Shown here in pieces: positions 44,041 to 53,144 of a stretch of 64,000 nt of DNA. Source of the stretch: Halomonas sp. CUBES01 (GTDB taxonomy: Bacteria; Pseudomonadota; Gammaproteobacteria; Pseudomonadales; Halomonadaceae); assembly GCF_020991005.1 (NCBI RefSeq), contig NZ_JAJLLW010000005.1, positions 1 through 64,000 on the forward strand, written 5' to 3'. The notes beneath the pieces are model-generated. The model saw nothing but the letters and a program-made list of their open reading frames with translations. It searched no databases and was not told where the DNA came from. Position numbers and translations under genes: made by a program. The number at the start of each line of letters is the position of its first letter. The stretch's first letter is position 1.

Positions 44041-45729
44041 ATGAAGCACCTTTCGATCAAGTGGAGTCTGACCGCCGCGCTGGTGATATTGCTGTTAATG
44101 ATTGGCTTGATCAGCGGGCTGGGGTTCTATTCGAGCACCACCAGCGAAAAGGCCCTGCACGAACTGGCGATCAACAACGGAGAGTTGGCCAACGCTGCCA
44201 ACCGCACCCAGGTCAACGCGCTGCGCGCGCAAACCTTCCTGGATCGCTACGCCAGCTTCAGCATGCAGGGCAATCCGGACAAAGGCCAGGAGAGTCAGGC
44301 CATGGCCCAGGCTGCGGTTGAGGCCGCAGAGCAGCGCTTTGATCAGTTCCGCCAGGTGGAGCTGGATGACAATGACCCGCGCGCCGAGTACGTCAATGCC
44401 ATGGTGGAGGCCTATGACGCCTTCGTGACCGAAGGCATCGTGCCCTTGCTTGACGCGGCGCCGTTTCAAATCCAACGCAACCAGGCATCGCTGAGCGAGC
44501 TGGGTAACGATTTTGACGCCGCCATGGAAGCGTTTACGGGCTACGCCAACCAGCGCAGCGATGCCATGCTGGCGGATGTCGCCTCGCTGAATCGCACCGT
44601 CGCCATCATCGCCATCGCGCTGCTGGTCATGGCCGTGCTGGCAACGCTGATCATGCGCATGGTGATTGTCCGCGTGCTGGTGAAGCCGCTTCGCGAGGCG
44701 ATCCACCACTTTGAGCGCATCGCCAGCGGTGACCTGACCGCCGAGATTGAAGACCGGGGACGCAACGAGGTGGGCCAGCTCTATAAAGGGCTGGCCTTCA
44801 TGCAGACCAAGTTGAAAAGCCTGGTGGTCTCGCTGCGGGAAAGTAGCGACAGCGTGTTCAGCGGCGCCGGCGATATCTCGGCGGGCAGCCAGGATCTTTC
44901 TGCCCGCACGGAAGAGCAGGCCGCCGCGCTGCAGCAGACGGCCTCCAGCATGGAGCAGATGGCCACGACAGTGAGCCGTAACACCGACACTGCCCAGCAG
45001 GCGGATCAGCTGTCGGTGGCGGCCTCGCAATCGGCGGAAGCCGGCGGCCAGGAAGTTGCCCACACGGTTCAGCTGGTGCGTGACATTGCCTCGAGCGCGG
45101 AACGCGTCAACGATATCATCGGTGTCATCGACTCGATTGCTTTTCAAACCAATATCCTTGCCCTGAACGCCTCGGTGGAAGCGGCGAGGGCCGGCGAGCA
45201 GGGGCGTGGGTTCGCCGTTGTTGCCAGCGAAGTGCGCCAGCTGGCCAGCCGCAGCGCCGACTCGGCCAAGGAAATTCGCCAGCTGATCGAGGCCACCACG
45301 GGTCAGATCAATCAGGGGGCGGAACAGGCAGAACGCAGCGGTGAGACCATCAACGATGCGGTCGACTCCATTCGCCAGGTCACTAACCTGGTCAGCGAAA
45401 TCTCCACCGCCACCCGCGAGCAGAACAGCGGCATCGAGCAGATCAACGCCGCGCTCACCGAGATGGATTCCGTAACCCAGCAGAATGCTGCACTGGTGCA
45501 GCAGACCAATGCCGCCGCCGCCTCGCTGGAAGGCCAGGCACAGCAGCTGGCCGCGCTGATGGCGACCTTCCGGCTGGAGCAGGGAGATGCCGTTCAGCCA
45601 AGCGAGGGAACCCAGCCGCCAGCAGCTACGCCTGCCAACCGCCCCCTGACGTCACCCGGCAAGGAAACCCCTCGCAGCAAACAGCCGACACCGGCTCATC
45701 ACGACAATGACGAGTGGGACGAGTTCTAG
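44041..45729 (+). CDS. methyl-accepting chemotaxis protein with CheR-binding tail
   Basis: A 562-aa chemoreceptor. The first membrane helix is about residues 10-30, a four-helix-bundle periplasmic sensor (about 160 residues) follows, and the second helix is near 185-207. HAMP covers about 210-265. The tip [20 protein letters not shown] is near residue 365. The last five residues are EWDEF, the xWxxF pentapeptide that tethers CheR/CheB, after a Pro-rich linker. It is preceded by a sigma-28-like promoter. The ligand is unknown. Confidence 0.96.
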   Translation: MKHLSIKWSLTAALVILLLMIGLISGLGFYSSTTSEKALHELAINNGELANAANRTQVNALRAQTFLDRYASFSMQGNPDKGQESQAMAQAAVEAAEQRFDQFRQVELDDNDPRAEYVNAMVEAYDAFVTEGIVPLLDAAPFQIQRNQASLSELGNDFDAAMEAFTGYANQRSDAMLADVASLNRTVAIIAIALLVMAVLATLIMRMVIVRVLVKPLREAIHHFERIASGDLTAEIEDRGRNEVGQLYKGLAFMQTKLKSLVVSLRESSDSVFSGAGDISAGSQDLSARTEEQAAALQQTASSMEQMATTVSRNTDTAQQADQLSVAASQSAEAGGQEVAHTVQLVRDIASSAERVNDIIGVIDSIAFQTNILALNASVEAARAGEQGRGFAVVASEVRQLASRSADSAKEIRQLIEATTGQINQGAEQAERSGETINDAVDSIRQVTNLVSEISTATREQNSGIEQINAALTEMDSVTQQNAALVQQTNAAAASLEGQAQQLAALMATFRLEQGDAVQPSEGTQPPAATPANRPLTSPGKETPRSKQPTPAHHDNDEWDEF

Positions 45730-45739
45730 GAGGGTGACA

Positions 45740-45769
45740 AAGGCCCCGCTACGTATGTGGCGGGGCCTT
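45740..45769. terminator. shared hairpin between convergent chemoreceptor and methyltransferase genes
   Basis: AAGGCCCCGC (45740-45749) pairs perfectly with GCGGGGCCTT (45760-45769) with a 10-nt loop. It lies 11 bp after one stop and 8 bp from the other. It could stop transcription from both sides; U-runs are weak. Confidence 0.7.
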
Positions 45770-45777
45770 GTTGGGGC

Positions 45778-46545
45778 TCACAGGTGGGCGCATACCCGCA
45801 GGCGGACGTAGTCGGCGGTCCAGTTGCCCTGGGAATCGCGCAGGCTGTGGGCCAGAAGCAGCAGAGTGTTGTCGACCACCGAGTCACGCAGGTCGTCATC
45901 CAGCCCGTGTAAAAACGGGGTGGCAAAGGTATCCAACCAGCCGCTCATGCCGGTGGGAAGTGACGTGGGCCGGGGGATAAGCTCGATCGAATCGACCTTG
46001 AAGCCGACGGTCTCCAGCAGGTGGCGATAGTCACTGGCCGTCGGGAAGTACCACGGATGGCGGCCGCGAGCGCTGATGCCGCGAAACTGCAGCGCGCCGA
46101 TCAGTGCGGTACAGATCGCCGCCACGTTACCGTGTCCGCCAAATTCGGCCACAAAGCGGCCGCCCGGTTTAAGCGACCGCTTGATGCTGGCGAGCACCGC
46201 CTGCGGGTCGAGCAACCAATGCAGCGTGGCGTTGCTGAACACGGCATCGAATTCCTGGTCGTAAGGCATCTGATACGCATCCACCATGCGCGCATCGAGA
46301 CCGCGCTCCTTGGCCGCGTCGACCATCTCCTGGGACGCATCGATACCCACCACGTCAGCGCCGCGTTTGGCGATACGCTCGGTCAACAAGCCATCACCGC
46401 ACCCCAGATCCAGAATCCGCTCACCCGCCTTGGGGGCGAGCAGTGCAAGGATCTCGTTACCCATTTCGGGTATAAAGCTCGCATGTCGGGCATATCCCTC
46501 GGGGTTCCAGGATTGCCGCGTCGATTGGCGTGATGAATCCGTCAT
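45778..46545 (-). CDS. class I SAM-dependent methyltransferase
   Basis: A 255-aa methyltransferase. Motif I is ILDLGCGDGLLTERI near residue 45, followed by VVGIDASQEMVDAAKERG and FDAVFSNATLHWLLDP, the pattern of the trans-aconitate methyltransferase/UbiE-like group. No membrane segment is seen. Gene neighbours do not reveal the substrate. It is convergent with the chemoreceptor and shares its terminator hairpin. Confidence 0.88.
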   Translation of the reverse strand: MTDSSRQSTRQSWNPEGYARHASFIPEMGNEILALLAPKAGERILDLGCGDGLLTERIAKRGADVVGIDASQEMVDAAKERGLDARMVDAYQMPYDQEFDAVFSNATLHWLLDPQAVLASIKRSLKPGGRFVAEFGGHGNVAAICTALIGALQFRGISARGRHPWYFPTASDYRHLLETVGFKVDSIELIPRPTSLPTGMSGWLDTFATPFLHGLDDDLRDSVVDNTLLLLAHSLRDSQGNWTADYVRLRVCAHL

Positions 46546-46784
46546 AAATGCTTCCTAGCGTGGTGTGCCGTTCAAAACCCTTGGCTAAGTATAGCGTGAC
46601 ATGCGCTCCACTGCGTTATGCGACAGTCCTTTTACTGCAACCCGGGCGTTGGTTTTTGTATCCGCAGCGGGCATTTAATAAGGGAGGCAGCACGAGGGTA
46701 TCGCTACCTAAATCCCTGAGTTGCCACTACGCTGGTAGCTGATTGTTTTCCTGATTTTGTAACCTTGGCAAAGGACGCACGACC

Positions 46785-47723
46785 ATGGGTGAGGATGTAA
46801 AGCACGCGGATGACGATTTTGAAGGCGGGCTGGACGCCGAATCCGCCGGCGAGCAGGAATCGGCGGACGCCCAGCGCCATCCGCAGCGGGTCGAGCAAAA
46901 TGAGGCCCGCGAGCTGCCTTCCCAGGCCGCTGCGGTTCACCAGCGACTGCGTATGGACGGCCAAAAAGAACTGGCGCGTGGCTCGATGGCACTGCTGCTG
47001 TCGGCGGTGGCCGCGGGCATCTCGATGAGCTTTTCCATGGTGGCACGGGGTGTCATGCACGCCAGACTGCCGGATAGTGATGTGGGGTTTCTGATCGAGT
47101 GCCTGGGTTACACCATCGGCTTTATTGCCGTGATCCTGGCCCGCCAGCAGCTGTTTACGGAAAATACCGTGACGGCGGTATTGCCCATTATGAGCAACCC
47201 GACACGGAAAAATTTTGCTTTCCTGGGGCGTCTCTGGAGTGTGGTGCTCGTCGGTAACTTATTGGGCGCGGCACTTTCTGCTGCCACGTTTCTGTATATG
47301 CCGATGTTTGACGCGGCCACTCATGAGTCGTTTACCGCGATTGGCGAGCACATGATGGAAAACTCGCCCTACGAGATGTTTGCCAAGGCCATTCTCGCCG
47401 GCTGGATGATTGCCACGCTGGTGTGGCTGATTCCCGCGGCCGGGCAAGCCAAGGTGTGGGTCATCATCATTATTACTTACGTCATGGCGATCGGCGAGTT
47501 CACCCACATCGTGGTGGGTGCGAGCGAAGGGTTTTACCTGTTGCTGATCGGTAATATCAGTTGGAGCGAGCTGGTGTTCCAGTTTGGCCTGCCCACGCTG
47601 GCGGGTAACGTGATCGGGGGTACCTTTATTTTTGCGTTGATCAGCCACGCACAAATTCGCGGCGACAAGGATCTTTCCGTGAAGGCCAAGCCGGACGACG
47701 CCAACGGTGGATCACGCGATTAG
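46785..47723 (+). CDS. formate/nitrite transporter family protein (YfdC-like)
   Basis: A 312-aa membrane protein. A long acidic N-terminal cytosolic region (about 55 residues, rich in Asp, Glu and Gln) precedes six membrane helices. FSMVARGVMHARLP and AIGEFTHIVVGASEGFYLL match the YfdC branch of the FNT family, and WMIATLVWLIPAAGQAKVW is also conserved there. The family moves formate, nitrite or related monoacids, but the YfdC cargo is unknown. AAAGGACG precedes the ATG. Confidence 0.88.
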   Translation: MGEDVKHADDDFEGGLDAESAGEQESADAQRHPQRVEQNEARELPSQAAAVHQRLRMDGQKELARGSMALLLSAVAAGISMSFSMVARGVMHARLPDSDVGFLIECLGYTIGFIAVILARQQLFTENTVTAVLPIMSNPTRKNFAFLGRLWSVVLVGNLLGAALSAATFLYMPMFDAATHESFTAIGEHMMENSPYEMFAKAILAGWMIATLVWLIPAAGQAKVWVIIIITYVMAIGEFTHIVVGASEGFYLLLIGNISWSELVFQFGLPTLAGNVIGGTFIFALISHAQIRGDKDLSVKAKPDDANGGSRD

Positions 47724-47862
47724 CGTTGACAGCCTGCCCGCGGGGATCAACGTCGCCGGTATGCCCAAACGCTAGTTGGGGGGCAGCAGGCATGCTCAGG
47801 TGAATTGGCTATACTCGGTTGTGAAGAACCCGCATAACAACAACGTGGCTCAGGAGGATCCA

Positions 47863-48492
47863 ATGACCCTACAGCGTGCCTACTGCCTGCTGGCAGCCTT
47901 ATATAGCCTGTTATTGGTAATCGGCATTATTGCCATATTGATGGGTGGCGGTACGCTGCTCGCGGCGGTGTATCTGGTCGTTGGTTTTTTTGCCGTGCTG
48001 GGGCTTTGGGGGATAAGCCTTCAGCGCAGCGTGATGAACCCGCGTATGTGGCGACCGCTGGCGGTTGCACTGGCCGTGGGTGCGGTCGTGCAATTTGTGG
48101 TGATGCTGCAAATGTCGGTGTCAGGTGTGACCCTGACATGGGTATTGACCAGCAGCATCTTTGCCATTTTGCTGGCGATTATGCTCTATCATTACGGTAA
48201 CCGCGACCAGCCGCTGTGGGCCACGGAAGACGAGAGAAGTGATGCAAACCGATTGCGGGTCATGCTCCAGCAGCAAACAGCGCTTACTGCCGTTCACCGC
48301 GAAGGCGAGCGTGAAAACCATGCCAACGTGTTCAAGGTAGGTAACGAGTACGAGGCCAATATCACCCGCCACTCGCCGGAAGGTCAGGAAGCTTTCAGCG
48401 AACGTTTCCGTCATCCCGAGTCGTTGGTGTTCTTCCTGGAAAAATTTGCCAGTATATCGATCAACGATTTTCAAAAGCCCACCGCTAACTGA
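47863..48492 (+). CDS. uncharacterised four-helix membrane protein
   Basis: A 209-aa protein with four predicted membrane helices in the first half (LLAALYSLLLVIGIIAIL, LLAAVYLVVGFFAVLGLWG, PLAVALAVGAVVQFVVML, LTSSIFAILLAIMLYHYG). A hydrophilic C-terminal tail of ~85 residues follows. I do not recognise a family. An excellent AGGAGG lies 5 nt before ATG 47863. The gene stops 8 nt inside the convergent PadR frame (shared end 48485-48492). Confidence 0.75.
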   Translation: MTLQRAYCLLAALYSLLLVIGIIAILMGGGTLLAAVYLVVGFFAVLGLWGISLQRSVMNPRMWRPLAVALAVGAVVQFVVMLQMSVSGVTLTWVLTSSIFAILLAIMLYHYGNRDQPLWATEDERSDANRLRVMLQQQTALTAVHREGERENHANVFKVGNEYEANITRHSPEGQEAFSERFRHPESLVFFLEKFASISINDFQKPTAN

Positions 48493-49027
48493 TCGCCTCG
48501 CGATCTTCCTCGAGCACTTCATCGATCCAGGCCAGCCAGGTCTGGGTCAAGCGTTTGCCCAGGCGCAACGTGTGCCACGGGGCGCGCTCGTGCGGGAGAA
48601 GTGAGTCGGGAGAGGAAAACCACGCCGACTCAATAGCCTGGTAACTATCCATCCGTTCCTCCAAGGTGTTGCGCAGCGAAGCCAGTTCCGCATGACGGGC
48701 GTCGGCCGGCCAGCGTTCCCAGACAAAGAATTTGGCAAACAACGGTGTCCGCACGGGTTGGGCCCCCAGTGGGCTGGCCAGCCACGATTCCAGAAATGCA
48801 ATTCCTTCCGAGGTAATGTGGTAAACCTTGCGATCCGGCTTGTCGTATTGGGCCACTGTCTGACAGCTCAACAGTCGCTCTCGATGCATTTTGTCCAGCT
48901 CACGGTAAATCTGCTGGTGGCTGGCCTGCCAGACATGAGCGAGTCCTGTCCTGAAACGCTGTAGAACGTCGTACCCAGTACCCGGTTCGCGTTGCAGTGT
49001 GATAAGCAGTACGGCTCTTAATGACAT
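48485..49027 (-). CDS. PadR family transcriptional regulator
   Basis: A 180-aa PadR regulator. The winged helix covers residues 1-80 (GTGYDVLQRFRTGLAHVWQA, QQIYRELDKMHRERLLSC), and a helical C-terminal dimerisation region (Vir_act_alpha_C-like) follows. It is divergent from the DUF2306 membrane gene at 49149. Palindromic ATGCAAC/GTTGCAT sites in the 121-bp gap are likely operators. Family members are usually repressors that respond to small compounds. Confidence 0.9.
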   Translation of the reverse strand: MSLRAVLLITLQREPGTGYDVLQRFRTGLAHVWQASHQQIYRELDKMHRERLLSCQTVAQYDKPDRKVYHITSEGIAFLESWLASPLGAQPVRTPLFAKFFVWERWPADARHAELASLRNTLEERMDSYQAIESAWFSSPDSLLPHERAPWHTLRLGKRLTQTWLAWIDEVLEEDREAIS

Positions 49028-49045
49028 GGATAGCCTCGTTTCATT

Positions 49046-49108
49046 TGTGCATATTGTTGCATAGTAAGCGGGTCGGTACTATGCTCCTTGATATGCAACA
49101 AGTTGCAT
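49046..49108. promoter_or_regulatory. PadR operator region with GTTGCAT repeats
   Basis: ATGCAAC-AA-GTTGCAT at 49093-49108 is a perfect 7-bp dyad. A further TGTGCAT (49046-49052) and GTTGCAT (49056-49062) form a related cluster 40 bp away. PadR proteins bind ATGT/ACAT-like dyads; this spacing suits a divergent repressor. Confidence 0.55.
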
Positions 49109-49148
49109 TTAATATCAGGGCGTTCAGGATCAGAGTCGCGAGAGGAAT

Positions 49149-49520
49149 ATGGTGTTAATGTTACATCTGTGGGCATCGTTTACCGGACTTGGTGTAGGCG
49201 CAATCGTATTGCTGAGGCATAAAGGCGACTGGCTACACAAAACCTTGGGCATAGCGTGGGTATCGGCAATGGTGGCATCGGCGCTCAGCTCCTTTTGGCT
49301 GGGGGGTGGGGTGTTTCCCATGATCGGTCATTGGGGCCCTATCCACCTGTTATCGTTGTGGATGCTGGTAGCCATATCGCTAGCGCTTCTGGCGATCCTG
49401 CAGGGCCGTGTCCGAGATCACAAACGATGGATGCTTGGCGCTTATGTCGGCTTGTTAGGCGCCTTTATCGGCACATTGATGCCTGGGCGGTGGGTCTCGG
49501 CTCAGTTGGGCATCTGGTGA
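49149..49520 (+). CDS. DUF2306-like small membrane protein
   Basis: A 123-aa protein with four membrane helices (LWASFTGLGVGAIVLL, LGIAWVSAMVASALSSFWL, IHLLSLWMLVAISLALLAIL, WMLGAYVGLLGAFIGTLMPG). The HxxxGxxxVSxM-like loop and the RxHKRWMLGAYVG segment match the DUF2306 family. Function is unknown. It is divergent from a PadR repressor with shared operators, so it is likely its target. Start 49149 or 49158 are both possible near GAGAGGAAT. A DapA-family remnant follows. Confidence 0.8.
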   Translation: MVLMLHLWASFTGLGVGAIVLLRHKGDWLHKTLGIAWVSAMVASALSSFWLGGGVFPMIGHWGPIHLLSLWMLVAISLALLAILQGRVRDHKRWMLGAYVGLLGAFIGTLMPGRWVSAQLGIW

Positions 49521-49533
49521 CAAGGAGTAGTGA

Positions 49534-49608
49534 ATGTTTCTAGGATTGAGTGCCTTTCCGCTCACCCCCATGAACGAGCACAAGCCCGACGAACACGCGT
49601 TTCGCTAG
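49534..49608 (+). pseudogene. N-terminal remnant of a DapA (dihydrodipicolinate synthase) family gene
   Basis: A 24-codon reading frame with an intact ribosome site (CAAGGAG at 49521-49527) starts at ATG 49534 and reads MFLGLSAFPLTPMNEHKP before stopping at TAG 49606. This matches the opening of DapA/NAL-family aldolases (LSAFPLTPM with DE.AF after it), which run to about 290 residues. Here the remainder is absent, and the terminator of the next gene follows immediately. It is best read as a deletion remnant. Confidence 0.65.
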
Positions 49609-49635
49609 AAAAAACACCCGGCCGTGGCCGGGTGT
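49609..49635 (-). terminator. intrinsic terminator of the glpQ-like gene
   Basis: ACACCCGGC (49614-49622) pairs with GCCGGGTGT (49627-49635); on the minus strand the stem is followed by a run of six T (AAAAAA at 49609-49614 on plus). It lies 21 bp beyond the glycerophosphodiester phosphodiesterase stop. Confidence 0.85.
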
Positions 49636-49655
49636 GATAGTGCTTGAAACGGTGG

Positions 49656-50591
49656 TTACTCGACGAGTTCGAGCAGGCGGTCAGGATAGTTGGTGAACAG
49701 ACCGTTGACGCCCATGTCCATCAGACGCTCCATTTCCTCGGTTTCGTTGATGGTATAGACGTGCACCGGCAGGTCGTTTTCCTGGGCTTGCTGGACAAAG
49801 TCGGCGTCAATCACTTGCCGACCGTCGTAAAGGTAGTTGGTGCCAATGCCCACGGCGTAGTCGGCAACTGCCTGGAAGTCTTCATCGGTAATCTCGGCGG
49901 GGCCCGGCGTTACGCCTGTCCACTCCACCAGTGTCGAATCGTCTTCTTCGCTGGGGTAGTACCACACCAGCTGGATCAGCGGTACGTCGTCGTTAAGTTC
50001 CTGCACTTTCAACAGACTGTCCTGCTCGAAGGACTGCACCAGGACGCGACCGTTCTCGATCATGTCGTGCTCTTCGAGCTTTTCAACGAGGGCTTCTTCC
50101 AGGCCCGGGTTCAGCTGGGGCGACTTGGTTTCGATGTAGTAGCGGGCATCGTGACCAAAGTGTTCGAACAGCTCGTCCAGGGTGAGCATCTGCGCGCCGG
50201 CAAAGTCATCGCTGGCACTATCGGGGTTTGCCTCGTTGAACCAGGTGCCGGTATCCAGCGCCTTCAGCTCTTCCAGGGTGTAGTCGTTGATCGCGCCTTC
50301 GCCGTCGCTGGTGCGGTCGATGGTGTCATCATGAAACACCACCACTTCACCATCGGACGATAGCTGGGCGTCCAGCTCCAGGTAATCGACCCCCCATTCA
50401 TGGGCCAGCTCGTAGGCCGCCATGGTGCTCTCCGGCGCGTGGCCGCTGGCGCCCCGGTGGGCGATGACTTGAAACGATTGCAGATCTTTTAGCTGCTGCT
50501 CCAGCGGCGAGGTATCCGCCAAGGCGGCGGTCGTGGCAGCACCAGCGAAAAGACCCAATGACATGGCGACAATCAGAGGACGACGTTGCAT
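49656..50591 (-). CDS. glpQ: periplasmic glycerophosphodiester phosphodiesterase
   Basis: A 311-aa GDPD enzyme that splits glycerophosphodiesters to glycerol-3-phosphate and an alcohol. A signal peptide (about residues 1-25, ending TTAALA) sends it to the periplasm. Catalytic HRGASGHAPEST, then YLELDAQLSSDGEVVVFHDD with the metal-binding Glu/Asp and second His, are intact. YIETKSP is a further metal site. The length is slightly shorter than E. coli GlpQ. A single gene with its own terminator. Confidence 0.9.
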   Translation of the reverse strand: MQRRPLIVAMSLGLFAGAATTAALADTSPLEQQLKDLQSFQVIAHRGASGHAPESTMAAYELAHEWGVDYLELDAQLSSDGEVVVFHDDTIDRTSDGEGAINDYTLEELKALDTGTWFNEANPDSASDDFAGAQMLTLDELFEHFGHDARYYIETKSPQLNPGLEEALVEKLEEHDMIENGRVLVQSFEQDSLLKVQELNDDVPLIQLVWYYPSEEDDSTLVEWTGVTPGPAEITDEDFQAVADYAVGIGTNYLYDGRQVIDADFVQQAQENDLPVHVYTINETEEMERLMDMGVNGLFTNYPDRLLELVE

Positions 50592-50720
50592 AGGAATTCC
50601 TTAAATTGAATGTTCGATCAATAACCCTACACGGATTCGCGGATGAAAGCCAAACGGCGAGTCATCGGAATGAGCGTCATGATGATGCCGCTGTGTCATT
50701 GGGTTGCTGCGCATCGTTCG

Positions 50721-52580
50721 CTAGAAGTAACGGGAAAACCCAAGGCTCGCCTCGGTAGCCGATTGGTCTCGCTGCAGTTCAAACCGGATATCCCACGCGG
50801 TGGATAGTGCCACCCGATGCTGTAGTTGCCACGCCGTCCGCTGGCGGTCGTCGTAACCAACGTTTCGTCGATGGGTCAGCTGCAAATGGGTGCGCTGGCG
50901 TGGCGACCAGCTACTGACCATGCCCGCCTTCAGCATGGGTACCGCGACCCCTTCGTAATGCCGTTGGGTGCGCAGCTGGGCACCCGCCAGGACGTACGGC
51001 AGGTGAGAACCTAGCGACCATGACTTCCCCCCCAGCACATCGGCCACGCCATCGAAGCAGCGTCGGCAGCTCAAGCGGTTCCGCTGGATCCCCGCCGATA
51101 TCTGCCAGGCGGTTTGTGGCAGGGTAGGCAATGTAATGGCGTTGGTGTGCAGGTTGGTAATGTTAAAAAGGTCGAAACGCTGTAATGATACGCCTTGTTC
51201 GTCGGCGTTGATTTCGACGTTGGCAATTTCAACCGCCGAATGGGGCATGCGCGCCCGATTGGTATCCAGTAGATCGTACTGAAGTGGTCGAAATCTAAGG
51301 CGAAACGCATTGCCCGAGTTACTGTTATGGACACCGCTGACATTCACCAAGGCAGGTGGCGCCACTTCATGTATGGCAGGTGGTTTGGGGTGGTTCGTCT
51401 GCGTATCCCCTTTGGGGAGGCGCAATCGTGCCTGCAGCAGTTGCCGCTCGATTTCCGGTAGCTGCTCGGTATCGCCGGTTTGGCGCAGAAAAGAGGCGTG
51501 GCTGAGCAGCGTATCCAGAACGTCGCTTCGTTGAGCAGCAGGCAGCTGGGTAAAGTCGGCCGCCAGCATCTGCAGGTTATCTTCCTCGGGCCATACGGCA
51601 TTCGCTGCCTCTTGTTGACGCGCGCTTAGTGCCGTGAACTGGCGTTGGGTCGTGAGCCGTCGCGATGGGATGTGGCGCGTGTCGGCGAGCAAAGGCTGGC
51701 CGTGATGTTCTGCGCGACTCAAGGTTCTTAACAGGTCTTCAGGGGCCACCCATGGAGAAATACCCGGCGTCAGCTCCTCATCGATAACCAGCTCAAGTGT
51801 GCGGGCAATGCGTGACGCGCAGTTCTGGGATAAAAACAGATACTCGTAATCTTGACCTACAATTTCAAAAAGGTGCGCTGTTAAAAGCGACGCTTCCTGA
51901 TCTGTCAGGCGTAACTGGTAATGCCATAAATCACGCATTTCCCGTTCGGAATAAAGCGTGGCATTGAGATAGAAGGACGCATTGGAAAATGTCGCGTTGT
52001 AGCCGCCAAAAAGGCCCTTGGCCATGTAGGTCAGCATGCTGTCATCGCTTGGCACATCCGCGCCGAAGTTCAGGCTGGTATCCAGCAGGTGTTGGGGATT
52101 CGACGACGCGCCAACGCTTTGTCCGGAAGCCGAGTGAAGCATGATGTGACCAAAAAACGAGGCGGGATTGCCGAGATAGCCCGTCGCAAACATCAGGCCC
52201 AGACCGGCGCCCTGATGCGTTGATTGCCATTCGTTGAATTCAGGGCAGTCAGCACCTGGCCACTGCTCACCTGTGTTTTCTGAGAGCCACATGGCCCGCG
52301 CAGGAAATTGGCAGCGGGCATGTGTTCCCGGCGCGCGGGAAGGCGCGCGCAAGGCGGCAAGCGTTGCCTCCAGTTCGGCACGAGGGTCGTAGCGGCCATT
52401 TTCAGCGAGGAAAAAGGCATCATCGATCACGGCGCTGCGCGGCGGAGAAAAAGGCGTCTGGCGGTCGAAATGCAGCAGCGAACGCCATTGGGGGTGTTGC
52501 GAAAGGGTCGTTTCTTCTGCGTGTAACAGGGTGCTAGACAGTGAGCAAAGCAACAGGGTCGTCAGCCAAAGCCGCCGCAT
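50721..52580 (-). CDS. DUF4105 domain-containing envelope protein
   Basis: A 619-aa exported protein. A signal peptide (MRRLWLTTLLLCSLSSTLLH) is followed by a DUF4105-type region with FFGHIMLHSASG and LFLSQNCASRI, supplying conserved His and Cys. The C-terminal third is strand-rich (WDIRFELQRDQSATEASLGF ends in RYF), like an outer-membrane barrel. Recent work linked DUF4105 proteins of Bacteroides to lipoprotein N-acylation (Lnb); whether this applies here is unknown. ATG 52580 has AAAGGATA upstream. The DUF3015 gene precedes it by 60 bp. Confidence 0.8.
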   Translation of the reverse strand: MRRLWLTTLLLCSLSSTLLHAEETTLSQHPQWRSLLHFDRQTPFSPPRSAVIDDAFFLAENGRYDPRAELEATLAALRAPSRAPGTHARCQFPARAMWLSENTGEQWPGADCPEFNEWQSTHQGAGLGLMFATGYLGNPASFFGHIMLHSASGQSVGASSNPQHLLDTSLNFGADVPSDDSMLTYMAKGLFGGYNATFSNASFYLNATLYSEREMRDLWHYQLRLTDQEASLLTAHLFEIVGQDYEYLFLSQNCASRIARTLELVIDEELTPGISPWVAPEDLLRTLSRAEHHGQPLLADTRHIPSRRLTTQRQFTALSARQQEAANAVWPEEDNLQMLAADFTQLPAAQRSDVLDTLLSHASFLRQTGDTEQLPEIERQLLQARLRLPKGDTQTNHPKPPAIHEVAPPALVNVSGVHNSNSGNAFRLRFRPLQYDLLDTNRARMPHSAVEIANVEINADEQGVSLQRFDLFNITNLHTNAITLPTLPQTAWQISAGIQRNRLSCRRCFDGVADVLGGKSWSLGSHLPYVLAGAQLRTQRHYEGVAVPMLKAGMVSSWSPRQRTHLQLTHRRNVGYDDRQRTAWQLQHRVALSTAWDIRFELQRDQSATEASLGFSRYF

Positions 52581-52607
52581 GCGCGAAGTATCCTTTAGGG
52601 AAGCGGA

Positions 52608-52632
52608 GTGGGCTGGCAGAGGGCCAGCCCAC
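52608..52632 (-). terminator. intercistronic hairpin between DUF3015 and DUF4105 genes
   Basis: GTGGGCTGGC (52608-52617) pairs with GCCAGCCCAC (52623-52632), a 10-bp stem and 5-nt loop, lying in the 60-bp gap on the minus strand. No U-run follows, so it may act as a partial attenuator or mRNA-stabilising hairpin. Confidence 0.55.
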
Positions 52633-52640
52633 ATGAGGCA

Positions 52641-53144
52641 TTAGCTGGCTGAACAGTTCGCAGCCGCTTGATTCAGGCTGTTGTAGAAACGGTAAGCCTT
52701 GTCTTCATGGCTCATGGAAGAGTAGCTAGCGTCAGCGCTGACGGTGCTCAGGTCGTTGCGCAGCTGGGAAATGCTTGCTGAGTTGCTGGCATCACAGCCA
52801 ACGAGTCCAAGGGCAGCCGTCAGGTGCTCACCTTCGCCCATGGCCGCTTCCATGGCCAGCTGGTCGTAGGTTTCATCGATAAACTGAGCGACTTTGACTT
52901 CTTCGCTTTCGCAGGTCTCGGGAGAGATGGTGGCAGATGTGACGGCGGTGGTGCCTGAGTCCCAAATGACATTCGAGAGAGCAGCCGCTGTGGTGTTGTT
53001 GTCAAAAATAGCGGCACCGATACCGCAATGTTGCCACGGATTGATATCGCCCTGATGATCGTTGGCGAACGCGGTGGTGCTCAAGGTAAGTACAGTGGTG
53101 GCGCCCAGCAGTGCAACAGCAGCCGTCAAAGAACGTTTCAGCAT
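52641..53144 (-). CDS. DUF3015 family protein
   Basis: A 167-aa periplasmic protein. The signal peptide covers about residues 1-27 (ending STTAFA), followed by NPWQHCGIGAAIFDNNTT, the DUF3015 signature. Four cysteines are spaced to form disulfides. Function is unknown. The adjacent DUF4105 gene downstream is the usual partner of this family, so both probably work at the envelope. Confidence 0.88.
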   Translation of the reverse strand: MLKRSLTAAVALLGATTVLTLSTTAFANDHQGDINPWQHCGIGAAIFDNNTTAAALSNVIWDSGTTAVTSATISPETCESEEVKVAQFIDETYDQLAMEAAMGEGEHLTAALGLVGCDASNSASISQLRNDLSTVSADASYSSMSHEDKAYRFYNSLNQAAANCSAS

